Shown here: positions 50,619-58,305 of the stretch, piece after piece
Position numbering within the stretch: the first letter of the stretch is position 1
How the letters are laid out: each line of letters begins with the position of its first letter
Assembly: GCA_050181915.1 (NCBI GenBank)
Contig: JBFXCS010000004.1
Span: forward strand, 62,001-126,000
DNA from: JBFXCS01 sp050181915
GTDB lineage: Bacteria; Actinomycetota; Thermoleophilia; Miltoncostaeales; Miltoncostaeaceae
Direction of reading: 5' to 3'
Length of the DNA: 64,000 nucleotides
The notes under the pieces: model-generated
What the model was told of the DNA's origin: nothing
What the model saw: the letters and a program-made list of their open reading frames with translations, nothing else
The model's database searches: none
Position numbers and translations under genes: made by a program

Positions 50619-51982
50619 CGGTCCACACCCCCCATCACGTTGTCGAGGCTGCCGATCATCGTGATCAGGTCGGCGAGGTAGGCGCCCTTGGCCATCGGCC
50701 TCAGGGCCTGCAGGTTGACGAAGCTGGGGTCGCGCACGTGGACGCGGCGCGGCTTCGGCGAGCCGTCGGCGACCACGTAGCAGCCGATCTCGCCGCGCGG
50801 GCTCTCGACGGCGCTGTAGGCCTCGCCGGGCGGCACCCGGAAGCCCTCGGTCACGAGCTTGAAGTGGTGGATCAGGGCCTCCATCGAGGTGGCCAGCTCG
50901 GCGCGCGGGGGCAGCACCACCTTGCGGTCGTCCGCGATGTGGCCGCCCTCCGGCATCCCGTCCAGGGCCTGGCCGATGATGCGCACCGACTCGCGCATCT
51001 CGCGCATCCGCACGAGGTAGCGGTCGTAGGCGTCGCCCTGGGTGCCCAGCGGCACCTGGAAGTCGAAGTGCTCGTAGCCCGAGTACGGCGCCGTCTTGCG
51101 CAGGTCGTGATCGACGCCCGCGGCGCGCAGCGCCGGGCCGGTGACGCCCAGGTTCACCAGCTCGTCGGCCGGCAGCGTCCCCACCCCGCGGGTGCGGTCG
51201 ATCCAGATCGGGTTCTCCGACAGCATCCCCTCGTACTCGTCGACGCGCGAGGGCATCTCGTCGATGAAGGCCCGCAGGCGCTGCTCGAAGCCGGGGGGCA
51301 TGTCGTCGGCGCAGCCGCCCACCTGGAAGAAGCGGGTGTTCATCCGCTCACCGGCGATCATCTCGCCCAGGTCGAGCACCTTCTCGCGCTCGCGGTACGA
51401 GTAGAACAGCATCGTGATGGCGCCGAGCTCCAGGCCGCTCGTGCCCAGCCACACCAGGTGGCTGGAGATGCGGTTGAGCTCCGCCATGATCACGCGGATG
51501 TACTTGGCGCGCTCCGGCACCTCGAGCCCCAGGAGCTTCTCCACCGACATGGTGTACGCGTGGATGTTGAAGTACGAGGCCAGGTAGTCCATCCGCGTGA
51601 CGAGCGTGATCGCCTGCCAGTAGGTCTTGTTCTCGCACTGCTTCTCGATGCCGGTGTGCAGGTAGCCGATCACCGGGGTGATCTCGCGGATCACCTCGCC
51701 GTCGAGCTCGGTGATCAGCCGCAGCACCCCGTGGGTCGAGGGGTGCTGGGGGCCCAGGTTGATGACCATCGGCCGGCGGGTGCCGGGGTCGTCCTCGCGG
51801 GGGGCCTCGACGGTGGCCAGCGCCTCCTGCACGGTCAGTGCCTCGGAGCCCGCGATCGCCCGCTCGGTCGGGGTCAGGGGCCGGCCGGCGTCGCCCGCCG
51901 CGACGATGGCCTCGCGGGCCTCGTCGGCGATCGGGATGCCCACGCTGCTCTGCCGGTCGGTCTCCATCGGGCTAGACGGCAT
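50615..51982 (-). CDS. nuoD: NADH-quinone oxidoreductase subunit D
   Basis: The 49-kDa quinone-site subunit. LGPQHPSTHGVLRL near residue 75, RMDYLASYF, and the C-terminal PSFVNLQALRPMAKGAYLADLITMIGSLD are diagnostic. The N-terminus has about 70 extra residues of acidic sequence before the conserved core. Starts at ATG 51982 (overlapping nuoC by 11 bases, AGGAGG 12-13 bases upstream) or ATG 51967 are possible. nuoC and nuoD are separate, not fused. Confidence 0.95.
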   Translation of the reverse strand: MPSSPMETDRQSSVGIPIADEAREAIVAAGDAGRPLTPTERAIAGSEALTVQEALATVEAPREDDPGTRRPMVINLGPQHPSTHGVLRLITELDGEVIREITPVIGYLHTGIEKQCENKTYWQAITLVTRMDYLASYFNIHAYTMSVEKLLGLEVPERAKYIRVIMAELNRISSHLVWLGTSGLELGAITMLFYSYREREKVLDLGEMIAGERMNTRFFQVGGCADDMPPGFEQRLRAFIDEMPSRVDEYEGMLSENPIWIDRTRGVGTLPADELVNLGVTGPALRAAGVDHDLRKTAPYSGYEHFDFQVPLGTQGDAYDRYLVRMREMRESVRIIGQALDGMPEGGHIADDRKVVLPPRAELATSMEALIHHFKLVTEGFRVPPGEAYSAVESPRGEIGCYVVADGSPKPRRVHVRDPSFVNLQALRPMAKGAYLADLITMIGSLDNVMGGVDR

Positions 51983-52445
51983 CGGTGAACTCGACCTCCT
52001 CGCCGCCCAGGGGGTAGTCCCGGCGCAGCGGGTGGCCCTCCCAGTCGAGCGGCATGAGGATGCGCGTCAGGTCCGGGTGGTTGCGGAACCGCACCCCGAA
52101 CATGTCGTAGACCTCGCGCTCGTGCCAGTCGGCGGTGCCCCAGACGGAGGTGACCGAGTCCACCTCGGGCTCGTCGGCGCCGGCCCACACGCGCAGGCGC
52201 AGGCGCTGCCCGCTCTCCAGCGACATCAGGTGGTACGCCAGCCGGAAGCGCTCCGGCTCCTCCGGGAAGTCGGCGCAGGTGAGGTCGGACAGGAGGGCGA
52301 ACGAGAGCGGGGCGCCCGCGACGAAGCGCGCCACCTCGAGGATGCGGTCGCGCGCGACCTCGACCGTCAGCTCGCCCGCGTGGAGGATCTCGCCGGCGAC
52401 GGCGCCCGGTACGCCGGCCTCGATCGTGGCGCCGACCTCGCTCAC
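51972..52445 (-). CDS. nuoC: NADH-quinone oxidoreductase subunit C
   Basis: The 30-kDa subunit, 157 residues, with the signature WHEREVYDMFGVRFRNHPDL and LPLDWEGHPLRRDYPLG-type sequence (MPLDWEGHPLRRDYPL). GTG 52445 overlaps the nuoB stop. It packs beside NuoD in the peripheral arm. Confidence 0.95.
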   Translation of the reverse strand: MSEVGATIEAGVPGAVAGEILHAGELTVEVARDRILEVARFVAGAPLSFALLSDLTCADFPEEPERFRLAYHLMSLESGQRLRLRVWAGADEPEVDSVTSVWGTADWHEREVYDMFGVRFRNHPDLTRILMPLDWEGHPLRRDYPLGGEEVEFTDAV

Positions 52446-53026
52446 CCGGCGGCCGCCCGCCGGCGCAGGTCGGCCGAGCTGTGCTGGCCGTTCGCGCCGA
52501 TCTTCTTCTGGAGGACCATGATGCCCTCCAGCAGGCTCTCGGGGCGCGGCGGGCAGCCGGGCACGTAGACGTCGACCGGGACGACCTTGTCGACGCCCTG
52601 CACCAGCGCGTAGTTGTTGAACACGCCGCCGGTCGAGGCGCAGGCCCCCATCGAGATGACCCACTTGGGCTCGAGCATCTGGTCGTAGATGCGCCGCAGC
52701 ACCGGGGCCATCTTCTGCGAGACGCGGCCGGACACGATCATCAGGTCGGCCTGGCGCGGCGAGGCGCGGAAGGTCTCGGCGCCGAAGCGGGCGATGTCGT
52801 AGCGCGGCGTGACGGTGTGCATCATCTCGATCGCGCAGCAGGCCAGGCCGAAGGTGGCGGGCCAGATCGAGCTGCTGCGGGCCCACGACAGGGCCTTGTC
52901 GACCGTGGTGAGGAGGAGGCTCTTCTCGAACTCCTTCTCCTCGATCTCGCGCAGGTCGCGATCGATCGACGGATCGGTGCGCGGCGCGCGCTCGATCGGG
53001 CTTCCGGCAGGCGGGATCAGCGCCAT
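52442..53026 (-). CDS. nuoB: NADH-quinone oxidoreductase subunit B (N2 cluster)
   Basis: A 194-residue subunit holding the terminal 4Fe-4S cluster N2: tandem cysteines in FGLACCAIEMM, then GACASTGG and PGCPPRPE supply the remaining ligands. ATG 53026 (MALIPPAGSP) overlaps the end of nuoA by 10 bases. The N-terminal 35 residues are less conserved. Confidence 0.96.
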   Translation of the reverse strand: MALIPPAGSPIERAPRTDPSIDRDLREIEEKEFEKSLLLTTVDKALSWARSSSIWPATFGLACCAIEMMHTVTPRYDIARFGAETFRASPRQADLMIVSGRVSQKMAPVLRRIYDQMLEPKWVISMGACASTGGVFNNYALVQGVDKVVPVDVYVPGCPPRPESLLEGIMVLQKKIGANGQHSSADLRRRAAAG

Positions 53027-53373
53027 TCGAGCGCCCCCTTCTTCCAGATGTAGACGAGCGCCTCGACGACCGTGAAGACGAAGACCAGCAGCACCACCAG
53101 GCCCAGCAGCCCGTCGTCGCGCAGGGTCAGCGCGATCGGGTAGAGAAAGGCCAGCTCGATGTCGAAGACGATGAACAGCATCGCGGTGAGGTAGAAGTCG
53201 ATCGAGAACCGCTGGCGCACCGGCGTGGCCGGCAGGATGCCGCTCTCGTAGGGGAGCACCTTCGCCGGGTTCGGCTTGGCGCGGACCACCTTGCTGAGGG
53301 CGAAGATGGCTCCGCCCACGGCAAGGCCGCCGGCGAGGTAGATGAGAATCGGCAGGTAGTCGGAGAGCTCCAC
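53017..53373 (-). CDS. nuoA: NADH-quinone oxidoreductase subunit A
   Basis: A 118-residue, three-helix subunit; YESGILP and FDIELAFLYPIA with its acidic residues are typical. First gene of the nuo operon. AGAGAGG lies 5 bases before GTG 53373, and a roughly 50-base leader connects it to a minus-strand TAGCGT box. This is one of the few leadered messages in the window. Confidence 0.95.
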   Translation of the reverse strand: MELSDYLPILIYLAGGLAVGGAIFALSKVVRAKPNPAKVLPYESGILPATPVRQRFSIDFYLTAMLFIVFDIELAFLYPIALTLRDDGLLGLVVLLVFVFTVVEALVYIWKKGALEWR

Positions 53374-53427
53374 GACGCCTCTCTCGGACGCGGTCGGAGA
53401 CGCCGCGGCGCGGCGCTCCCAACCCCC

Positions 53428-53433
53428 ACGCTA
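53428..53433 (-). promoter_or_regulatory. Candidate -10 element of the nuo operon
   Basis: Reads TAGCGT on the minus strand. TTGATG (minus, 53454-53459) is a possible but widely spaced -35. Between them lies a small dyad, GCCCT-N3-AGGGC (53440-53452). Confidence 0.45.
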
Positions 53434-53457
53434 CCAATGGCCCTTGCAGGGCGCATC

Positions 53458-53503
53458 AATGTGACGATAGACGCGATCGGAATGTGACGATCGGCGCGAT
53501 ATC
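53458..53503. repeat. Two tandem 23-bp direct repeats upstream of nuoA
   Basis: Units 53458-53480 and 53481-53503 each start AATGTGACGAT and continue N-G-R-CGCGAT; 18 of the first 20 bases are identical. A 23-bp period places both on about the same DNA face. They lie just upstream of the nuo promoter and could be paired sites for an activator or repressor of the operon or of the divergent TPR gene. Confidence 0.65.
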
Positions 53504-53551
53504 CCGCTCGGCATCGCGCTTCCGGTCCGGATCGCGGATCGCCGAGGGGTG

Positions 53552-53557
53552 TAGCGT
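53552..53557 (+). promoter_or_regulatory. Candidate -10 element of the TPR gene
   Basis: TAGCGT lies 8 bases before GTG 53566; leaderless arrangement. Confidence 0.5.
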
Positions 53558-53565
53558 GACGGCCG

Positions 53566-53871
53566 GTGGACCGCCTCGAGTACTTCGCCCGGCTGGTGGC
53601 CGAGGATCCCGGCGTGGCGCGCGCCCGCTTCGCCTACGCGAACGAGCTGTTGCGCGCCGAGCGCTGGCCGGAGGCCGTCGAGGAGCTGCGCGCCTACCTC
53701 GACCTGGCCGAGGACGAGGGCAACGCGTGGGGCCGTCTCGCCGAGGCGCTGGCGAGGCTGGACCGCCGCGACGAGGCCGCCGACGCCTACCTCCGGGGCA
53801 TCGAGCAGTCGCTGAAGCACGGCCACACGGGGATGGCCGACGACTTCCAGGCGGCGCTGGAGGCGCTGTAA
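53566..53871 (+). CDS. Small tetratricopeptide-repeat protein
   Basis: A 101-residue all-helical protein with about two and a half TPR units: ARFAYANELLRAERWPEAVEEL, AWGRLAEALARLDRRDEAADAYL and a capping helix. TPRs mediate protein binding. There is no signal or membrane segment. It is divergent from nuoA with 192 bases between them, holding both promoters and the tandem repeats. Partner unknown. Confidence 0.75.
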   Translation: MDRLEYFARLVAEDPGVARARFAYANELLRAERWPEAVEELRAYLDLAEDEGNAWGRLAEALARLDRRDEAADAYLRGIEQSLKHGHTGMADDFQAALEAL

Positions 53872-53874
53872 GAT
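53869..53874 (+). promoter_or_regulatory. Candidate -10 element of the toxin-antitoxin pair
   Basis: TAAGAT overlaps the TPR gene stop codon and the first base pairs of the TGACCAT palindrome, so a protein bound to the palindrome would block it. Confidence 0.4.
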
Positions 53875-53896
53875 GACCATGGTCATGTGACCATGA
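53873..53896 (+). promoter_or_regulatory. Palindromic operator of the toxin-antitoxin pair
   Basis: ATGACCATGGTCAT (53873-53886) is a perfect 14-bp palindrome. A further half site TGACCATGA follows at 53888-53896, giving three TGACCAT-type half sites ahead of the antitoxin gene. This is the layout expected for autorepression by antitoxin or toxin-antitoxin complexes. Confidence 0.65.
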
Positions 53897-53911
53897 ACGT
53901 CTGGAGTCCCG

Positions 53912-54142
53912 ATGGGCGAGCGCACGCTTCCGATAAGCGCGGTCAAGGCGCGTCTCCTAGCCCTGGCCGAGGAGGTCGCGACGACCGGTGAGGAGGTGGT
54001 GGTCACGAAACGCGGCCGCCCCCTCGTCCGCCTGGTCCCGGTCGATCCCCCCGATTCGCTTCGCGGGTCGGTGACGTATCACGTCGATGAGGAGGAGCTG
54101 ATCTACGGCCGGTTGGGCGTCTGGGACGTCGAGCGGGAGTGA
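53912..54142 (+). CDS. Phd/YefM-type antitoxin
   Basis: A 76-residue protein with the Phd/YefM N-terminal fold: LPISAVKARLLALAEEVATTGEEVVVTKRGRPLVRLVP, in which VTKRGRPLVRL is the typical DNA-binding hairpin region. The C-terminal acidic tail (VDEEELIYGRLGVWDVE) would wrap the toxin. GGAG lies 5 bases before ATG 53912. The stop overlaps the PIN toxin start (GTGA). Confidence 0.88.
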   Translation: MGERTLPISAVKARLLALAEEVATTGEEVVVTKRGRPLVRLVPVDPPDSLRGSVTYHVDEEELIYGRLGVWDVERE

Positions 54143-54522
54143 TCGTCTTCGACACCCACGCATGGGTGTGGTGGGCGGACGGGGATCACCGCCTGTCCCA
54201 ACGGGTGAGCGACCGCCTTCTCACCGACGAGATGGGGGTCTCGGCGATGAGCTGTTTCGAGGTCGCACAGCTCGCCCGGCTCGGGAAGCTGGGTCTCGCC
54301 ACGACGCCGGAGGCCTGGATCGGTCGCGCTCTGGCTCTGCCGGGGGTCCGGTTGATTCCGGTCGACGACCGGATCGCGGTCGCCGCGGCGATGCTCGGCG
54401 GGGGATTCTACGGCGATCCCGCGGACAGGGTCATCTACGCGACGGCGCGGGTGATCGGGGCGCCGCTCGCGACGAAGGATCGGAAGATGCGACGGTTCGA
54501 CCCCGCGCTCACCCTCTGGTGA
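54139..54522 (+). CDS. PIN-domain ribonuclease toxin (VapC-like)
   Basis: A 127-residue PIN nuclease that would cut specific RNAs when free of antitoxin. Conserved acidic residues are present: Asp5 in VFDTHAWVWW, Glu41 in SCFEVAQL, Asp93 and Asp96 in GDPADRVIYATA, and Asp114. The THAWVWW start is typical of the PIN group paired with Phd/YefM-like antitoxins. Base composition is slightly lower in GC than neighbours, consistent with a recent arrival. Intact and probably functional. Confidence 0.88.
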   Translation: MIVFDTHAWVWWADGDHRLSQRVSDRLLTDEMGVSAMSCFEVAQLARLGKLGLATTPEAWIGRALALPGVRLIPVDDRIAVAAAMLGGGFYGDPADRVIYATARVIGAPLATKDRKMRRFDPALTLW

Positions 54523-54571
54523 CTCCCTGACGGCCAGCCCGTACGCCTTCTCGCCGCGGGGGGCGTTCCGG

Positions 54572-55306
54572 ATGTGGCAGCGCGACGCCACGGTGGGGCG
54601 CAAGACCCTGCTGGTGACGCTGCTGCCGCGCTTCCTCGAGGCGATCGCCTACCTGGCGATCATGGGCCTCGGCCTGGGCGTCTACCTGCGCACCGTCGAG
54701 GGCGTCGACTACGTCGAGTTCATCGCCCCCGGCGTGGCGGCGTCGACGGTGATGTTCGGGGCGATCATCGAGACGACCTACAACTCCTTCGTGCGCATCC
54801 ACGTGCGGCGGGTGGTGGAGGCGGTGATCACGACCCCCCTCTCGCTGGCCGACGTGATCGTGGGCGAGTACCTGTGGGCCGCCACCCGCGCCGTGATCTA
54901 CGGCGTGGTGTTCCTGACGGTGATGGCCTGCTTCGGCCTGGTGCACTCGCCGATGGCGCTGCTGCTGCCGCCGGTCTTCGCGCTCGGCGCCCTCACCTTC
55001 GCCGTGCTCGGCATGGCGTACACCGCGATGGTGTCGAGCATCGAGCACTACAACATCCTCTTCACCGGGGCGCTCACGCCGATGTTCCTCTTCGGCGGGG
55101 TCTTCTTCCCCTTCTCGGGCCTGCCCGACTGGGCCCAGGCCGTGGGCTGGTGCCTGCCGCTGTCGCACCTGGTGGAGGCCACCCGCGACCTCGTCCTGGG
55201 GGGCGCCGACCTCATGACCGTCGCCCACCTGGGCGCCCTGCTCGCCCTGCTGGTGGCGCTCTTCCCCTTCCCCGCCGCCCGGATGCGCCGCACGCTGCTG
55301 AGCTGA
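54572..55306 (+). CDS. ABC-2 type transporter permease (DrrB/NodJ-like), without adjacent ATPase
   Basis: A 244-residue membrane protein with six helices and the ABC-2 motif region GALTPMFLFGGVFFPFSGLPDWAQAVGWCLPLSHLVEATRDLVLG (seen in blocks). Such permeases export lipids, polysaccharides or drugs with a partner ATPase. The frame stays open 15 codons upstream of ATG 54572 to a CTG at 54527 and encodes plausible family sequence (SPYAFSPRGAFRMW), so the N-terminus may be longer. The ATPase gene usually found next to it is missing; the toxin-antitoxin pair occupies that place. Confidence 0.85.
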   Translation: MWQRDATVGRKTLLVTLLPRFLEAIAYLAIMGLGLGVYLRTVEGVDYVEFIAPGVAASTVMFGAIIETTYNSFVRIHVRRVVEAVITTPLSLADVIVGEYLWAATRAVIYGVVFLTVMACFGLVHSPMALLLPPVFALGALTFAVLGMAYTAMVSSIEHYNILFTGALTPMFLFGGVFFPFSGLPDWAQAVGWCLPLSHLVEATRDLVLGGADLMTVAHLGALLALLVALFPFPAARMRRTLLS

Positions 55307-55355
55307 GGGGGCGCGGGCGATCGGGAGTCGGCGAAGATCGGCCCCGAGCCGGACA

Positions 55356-55361
55356 GATACT
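55356..55361 (+). promoter_or_regulatory. Candidate -10 element of the ECF sigma gene
   Basis: GATACT lies 6 bases before ATG 55368. The match to TANNNT is imperfect. Confidence 0.35.
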
Positions 55362-55367
55362 CGTGTG

Positions 55368-55901
55368 ATGACCGCCGACGCCGACCCGCGCGACCGCTTC
55401 GAGCGGATCTGGGACGACTGCTACGAGCACGTCCTCGCCTACCTCGCGCGCCGCGCGCCCGGCGACGCGGGCGACCTGGCCGCCGAGACCTTCGCCGTCG
55501 CCTGGCGGCGCATCGGCGACGTGCCCCGCGAGCCGCTGCCCTGGCTGTACGGCGTCGCCCGGCGGGTGCTGGCCAACCGCCGCCGCGGCGACCGCCGCGC
55601 CGGGGCCCTGGTGGCGCGTCTCGGCGGCGAGCGGCCGGGCAGCGCGCCGGACCCGGCCGACCTGGTGGGATCGGACGAGGCCCTGCGCGCCGGCTTCGCC
55701 GCGCTGTCCGACGCGGACCGGGAGATCCTGGCCCTCGTCGCCTGGGAGGGCCTGCGCCCCGGCGAGGCGGCCGCCGTCCTCGGCATACCCGCCCCGCTCG
55801 CCTCGGCCCGCCTGCACCGGGCCAGGGCGCGGCTGCGCCGTGCCCTGGCGGCGGCCGACGCGCCGCCGACGCCCACCACCACACCGGGGGAGCAGCGATG
55901 A
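55368..55901 (+). CDS. ECF-type RNA polymerase sigma factor
   Basis: A 178-residue sigma-70 family member with region 2 (FERIWDDCYEHVLAYLARRA, DLAAETFAVAWRRIGDVP) and region 4 (LSDADREILALVAWEGLRPGEAAAVLGIPAPLASARLHRARARL) but no other domains. The arrangement, with a membrane-anchored protein starting 4 bases before its stop, is the usual sigma/anti-sigma gene pair. ATG 55368 is preferred over GTG 55365. Its target promoters are not evident; the window shows no second copy of its own promoter region. Confidence 0.9.
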   Translation: MTADADPRDRFERIWDDCYEHVLAYLARRAPGDAGDLAAETFAVAWRRIGDVPREPLPWLYGVARRVLANRRRGDRRAGALVARLGGERPGSAPDPADLVGSDEALRAGFAALSDADREILALVAWEGLRPGEAAAVLGIPAPLASARLHRARARLRRALAAADAPPTPTTTPGEQR

Positions 55902-58261
55902 GCAACGACGAGATCGCCCGCCTGCGCCGGGCCGACCCCGCGCCGGAGGGCGCCCTCGCGGGCGCGGCCCGCTCCGTCGAGGCGCTGCGCGCGCGCGACG
56001 CGATCCTGAGCACGGCCGGCCCGCGTCGCCCGCGGCGCCGGATCTGGCCGGGCGCTCTCGCCGGGGTCGCCGGCCTCGTGGGCCTGGCGGCCCTGTTCGT
56101 GGTGCTGCTGGTCGCGTCGCCGTCCGGCGATCGCGCCGCGCGCGCGGACGACCTGCGGATCGGCGCCCTCGAGCGCCTCCGGACCGACGCCGATCGCCTG
56201 CCCGCCGCGGCCGAGTCGGCTCCCTTCCTCGATGCGCCCGTCGATCCCGCGACGGTGCGGCTGGTCCGCCGGGAGGGCGGTGCGTCCTGGTACCTGATGC
56301 GCCCCCTGAACGAGCCGGACAGCGTCTGCCTCTATCGGGTGGCGGGTCGCGAGCTCCCCGCCGCGACCTGCGATCGGGCGCCCCTGATGGACGGTCTGCC
56401 GGCGCTCGCGATCCGCCGCGACCCGTCCCGGCCGGGCGCCGCCGCCACCGAGACCCTGGGCATCGTGGTGCCCGACGGCGTCGAGCGGGTCGTCGTCGCC
56501 GGCCGCGTCGCGGCGGTGACGGACAACCTCGCCGTCCTCACCCTCCCCCGTCCCCTGCCGGTCACCGCGACCGTCGAGGGCCCGGCGGCGGCGGCCTTCC
56601 GCGGCGCGCCGCGGGTCGCGGCCGGCGGGAGCTCGATCGAGGTCCCCCTGGTGATCGGGGGGGCGGAGAGGGGCGGCCAGCGCTTCGGCTACGGCCTGCT
56701 CGAGCGCGACCGGACCCCTCGGGATGCCGGCTGGCCCGCGGGCCTCACGGGCCGGGCGGCCGGCGTGGCGCCGGCCTCGGCGCGCCTGCTCGCCACCCGC
56801 GGGGCCGTGCGCTGGCTCGTCGGCCGGGTCTCCGGCGCCGGCGACGTCCACTGCCTGGTGGCCGTGCGCGGAGCCGCTCCGGCGGCGCCGCCGGTCTGCC
56901 GGCCCCTCGCCTCGCCCCGCGGCTTCGTCGGGCTCGTCGTGTCGGTGGGCCCCGACGCGGCCGGGCTGGTGCCGGACGGGATCGAGGCGGTCACCGCCGG
57001 CGCCGCGACGGTCGCGGTGCGCGACAACGCCTTCGTGACGACGACGGACGGGGCGCCCTTGCCCGGCGCGGTCACGCTGACGGGCCCGGCGGCCGCCGGG
57101 ATGACGCCGCTCTCCTACCCCTGGGCCTCGGCGGGCGACCCCGGCGCGCCGCACCGGGCGGACGTCTCGGTGGCGGGCGGCGGCCTCGCGGCGCGCACGG
57201 TGGTGCCGGCGCCGGGTGCGCGCCTGACGTCTCCCGCGCTTCTCAGGGCGAGCGCTCTCGATCGCCCGCAGGTCGCCGGCGATCGGGTGGCGCGATCCGT
57301 GTGGGCCGGTGAGGACGGCCACGGCGCGACGGACCCGGCGAGCTATCGGCTGGTGGCTCGGGAGGGCGGCGACGCCTGGTACCTCGCCCTGGGGCGGGGC
57401 CGGCCCCTCCTGCGCTGCATCGTCCACGTCCGCGCCGTGAACCCGCGCGGCGGCGGCCCCTGCGTCCAGGCTGGGCTCGCCTCCGCGCCGGGCATGTTCC
57501 AGAGCGAGGCGGTGGGGCGCCATCGCGGCGTCCCCGCTCTGGAGCGGCGGTGGGAGCTCACCGGCATGGTCGCCGACGGGGTGGAGCGCATCCGCCTCGG
57601 TCGGGTCGAGGGCGTCGTGCACGACAACTTCGTGAGGATGCGGATCACCGGCTACTACCCGCAGACGGTCACGGTGATCGGGCCGGCCGCGCGGCTCATC
57701 CCGGGCACGAAGCGCATCCTGGCGTCGGGGGAGCCGGCGGTCGACGTGCCCTTCCGGACCCTGGGTGGGGGAGGAGCCCCGCAGGGGATCACCTTCTCGG
57801 TGCTCGACCGGCCGCCCGCCTCCGTCGGGCCGGTGCCCGGCATCAGGCCGGGCAGCCTGCGCGCGGCCGGCGGCCCGGGGCGCGCGCCCTGGTTCGCGGC
57901 GATCGCGCGCGACGGCGACGGCGTCTGCATCGTGCGCCTGCCCGTCGCCGGCGCGTCGGCGTCGGCCTGCGCGCCGCGCGACGACATGCCGCGCCGCGGC
58001 CTGGTCGCCGTCGCGGCCGGCGAGGGGGAGACCGAGATCGGCGGCCTGGTGCCGGACGGCATCGATTCGGTCACGATCGCGGACCGGACGGCCCCGGTGC
58101 GCGACAACGTCTTCGTCGTCCGCCTGCGCGGCGCCGCCCCCGGGTACGCGATCCTCACGGGCCCCGCCGCGCCCGCGCTGCGTACGCCGCGGCTGCCGGG
58201 CGCGATCGTCATGCGGGTCGGCGGCCCCCCGGCCGTGGCCGTCGCGCTCCGCCTTGGGTGA
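55898..58261 (+). CDS. Large membrane protein with four extracytoplasmic repeats, paired with the ECF sigma factor
   Basis: 787 residues in frame with an ATGA overlap to the sigma gene. A 48-residue cytoplasmic arm resembles actinobacterial sigma-associated proteins (LRRADPAPEGALAGAARS), then one membrane helix (about 50-73). Outside lie four repeats at about 118-230, 294-398, 482-597 and 653-757. Each has two Cys 14-15 residues apart (144/158, 319/334, 507/522, 677/691), then a PDG-type turn (192, 359, 559, 719) and a V-x-DN motif (209, 376, 576, 736). I recognise no known domain. A sensor or anti-sigma role is inferred from position. Confidence 0.75.
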   Translation: MSNDEIARLRRADPAPEGALAGAARSVEALRARDAILSTAGPRRPRRRIWPGALAGVAGLVGLAALFVVLLVASPSGDRAARADDLRIGALERLRTDADRLPAAAESAPFLDAPVDPATVRLVRREGGASWYLMRPLNEPDSVCLYRVAGRELPAATCDRAPLMDGLPALAIRRDPSRPGAAATETLGIVVPDGVERVVVAGRVAAVTDNLAVLTLPRPLPVTATVEGPAAAAFRGAPRVAAGGSSIEVPLVIGGAERGGQRFGYGLLERDRTPRDAGWPAGLTGRAAGVAPASARLLATRGAVRWLVGRVSGAGDVHCLVAVRGAAPAAPPVCRPLASPRGFVGLVVSVGPDAAGLVPDGIEAVTAGAATVAVRDNAFVTTTDGAPLPGAVTLTGPAAAGMTPLSYPWASAGDPGAPHRADVSVAGGGLAARTVVPAPGARLTSPALLRASALDRPQVAGDRVARSVWAGEDGHGATDPASYRLVAREGGDAWYLALGRGRPLLRCIVHVRAVNPRGGGPCVQAGLASAPGMFQSEAVGRHRGVPALERRWELTGMVADGVERIRLGRVEGVVHDNFVRMRITGYYPQTVTVIGPAARLIPGTKRILASGEPAVDVPFRTLGGGGAPQGITFSVLDRPPASVGPVPGIRPGSLRAAGGPGRAPWFAAIARDGDGVCIVRLPVAGASASACAPRDDMPRRGLVAVAAGEGETEIGGLVPDGIDSVTIADRTAPVRDNVFVVRLRGAAPGYAILTGPAAPALRTPRLPGAIVMRVGGPPAVAVALRLG

Positions 58262-58305
58262 GCGGGCGGCTTGCCGTCGCCGCCGCGGTGCGCGAGATTC
58301 GCGCC

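Noticed and set aside
56000..58261. Reading the four-repeat protein as a pseudogene or a fusion artefact
   Set aside because: The frame is open over 787 codons and each repeat keeps its Cys pair and motif spacing, which argues for selection.
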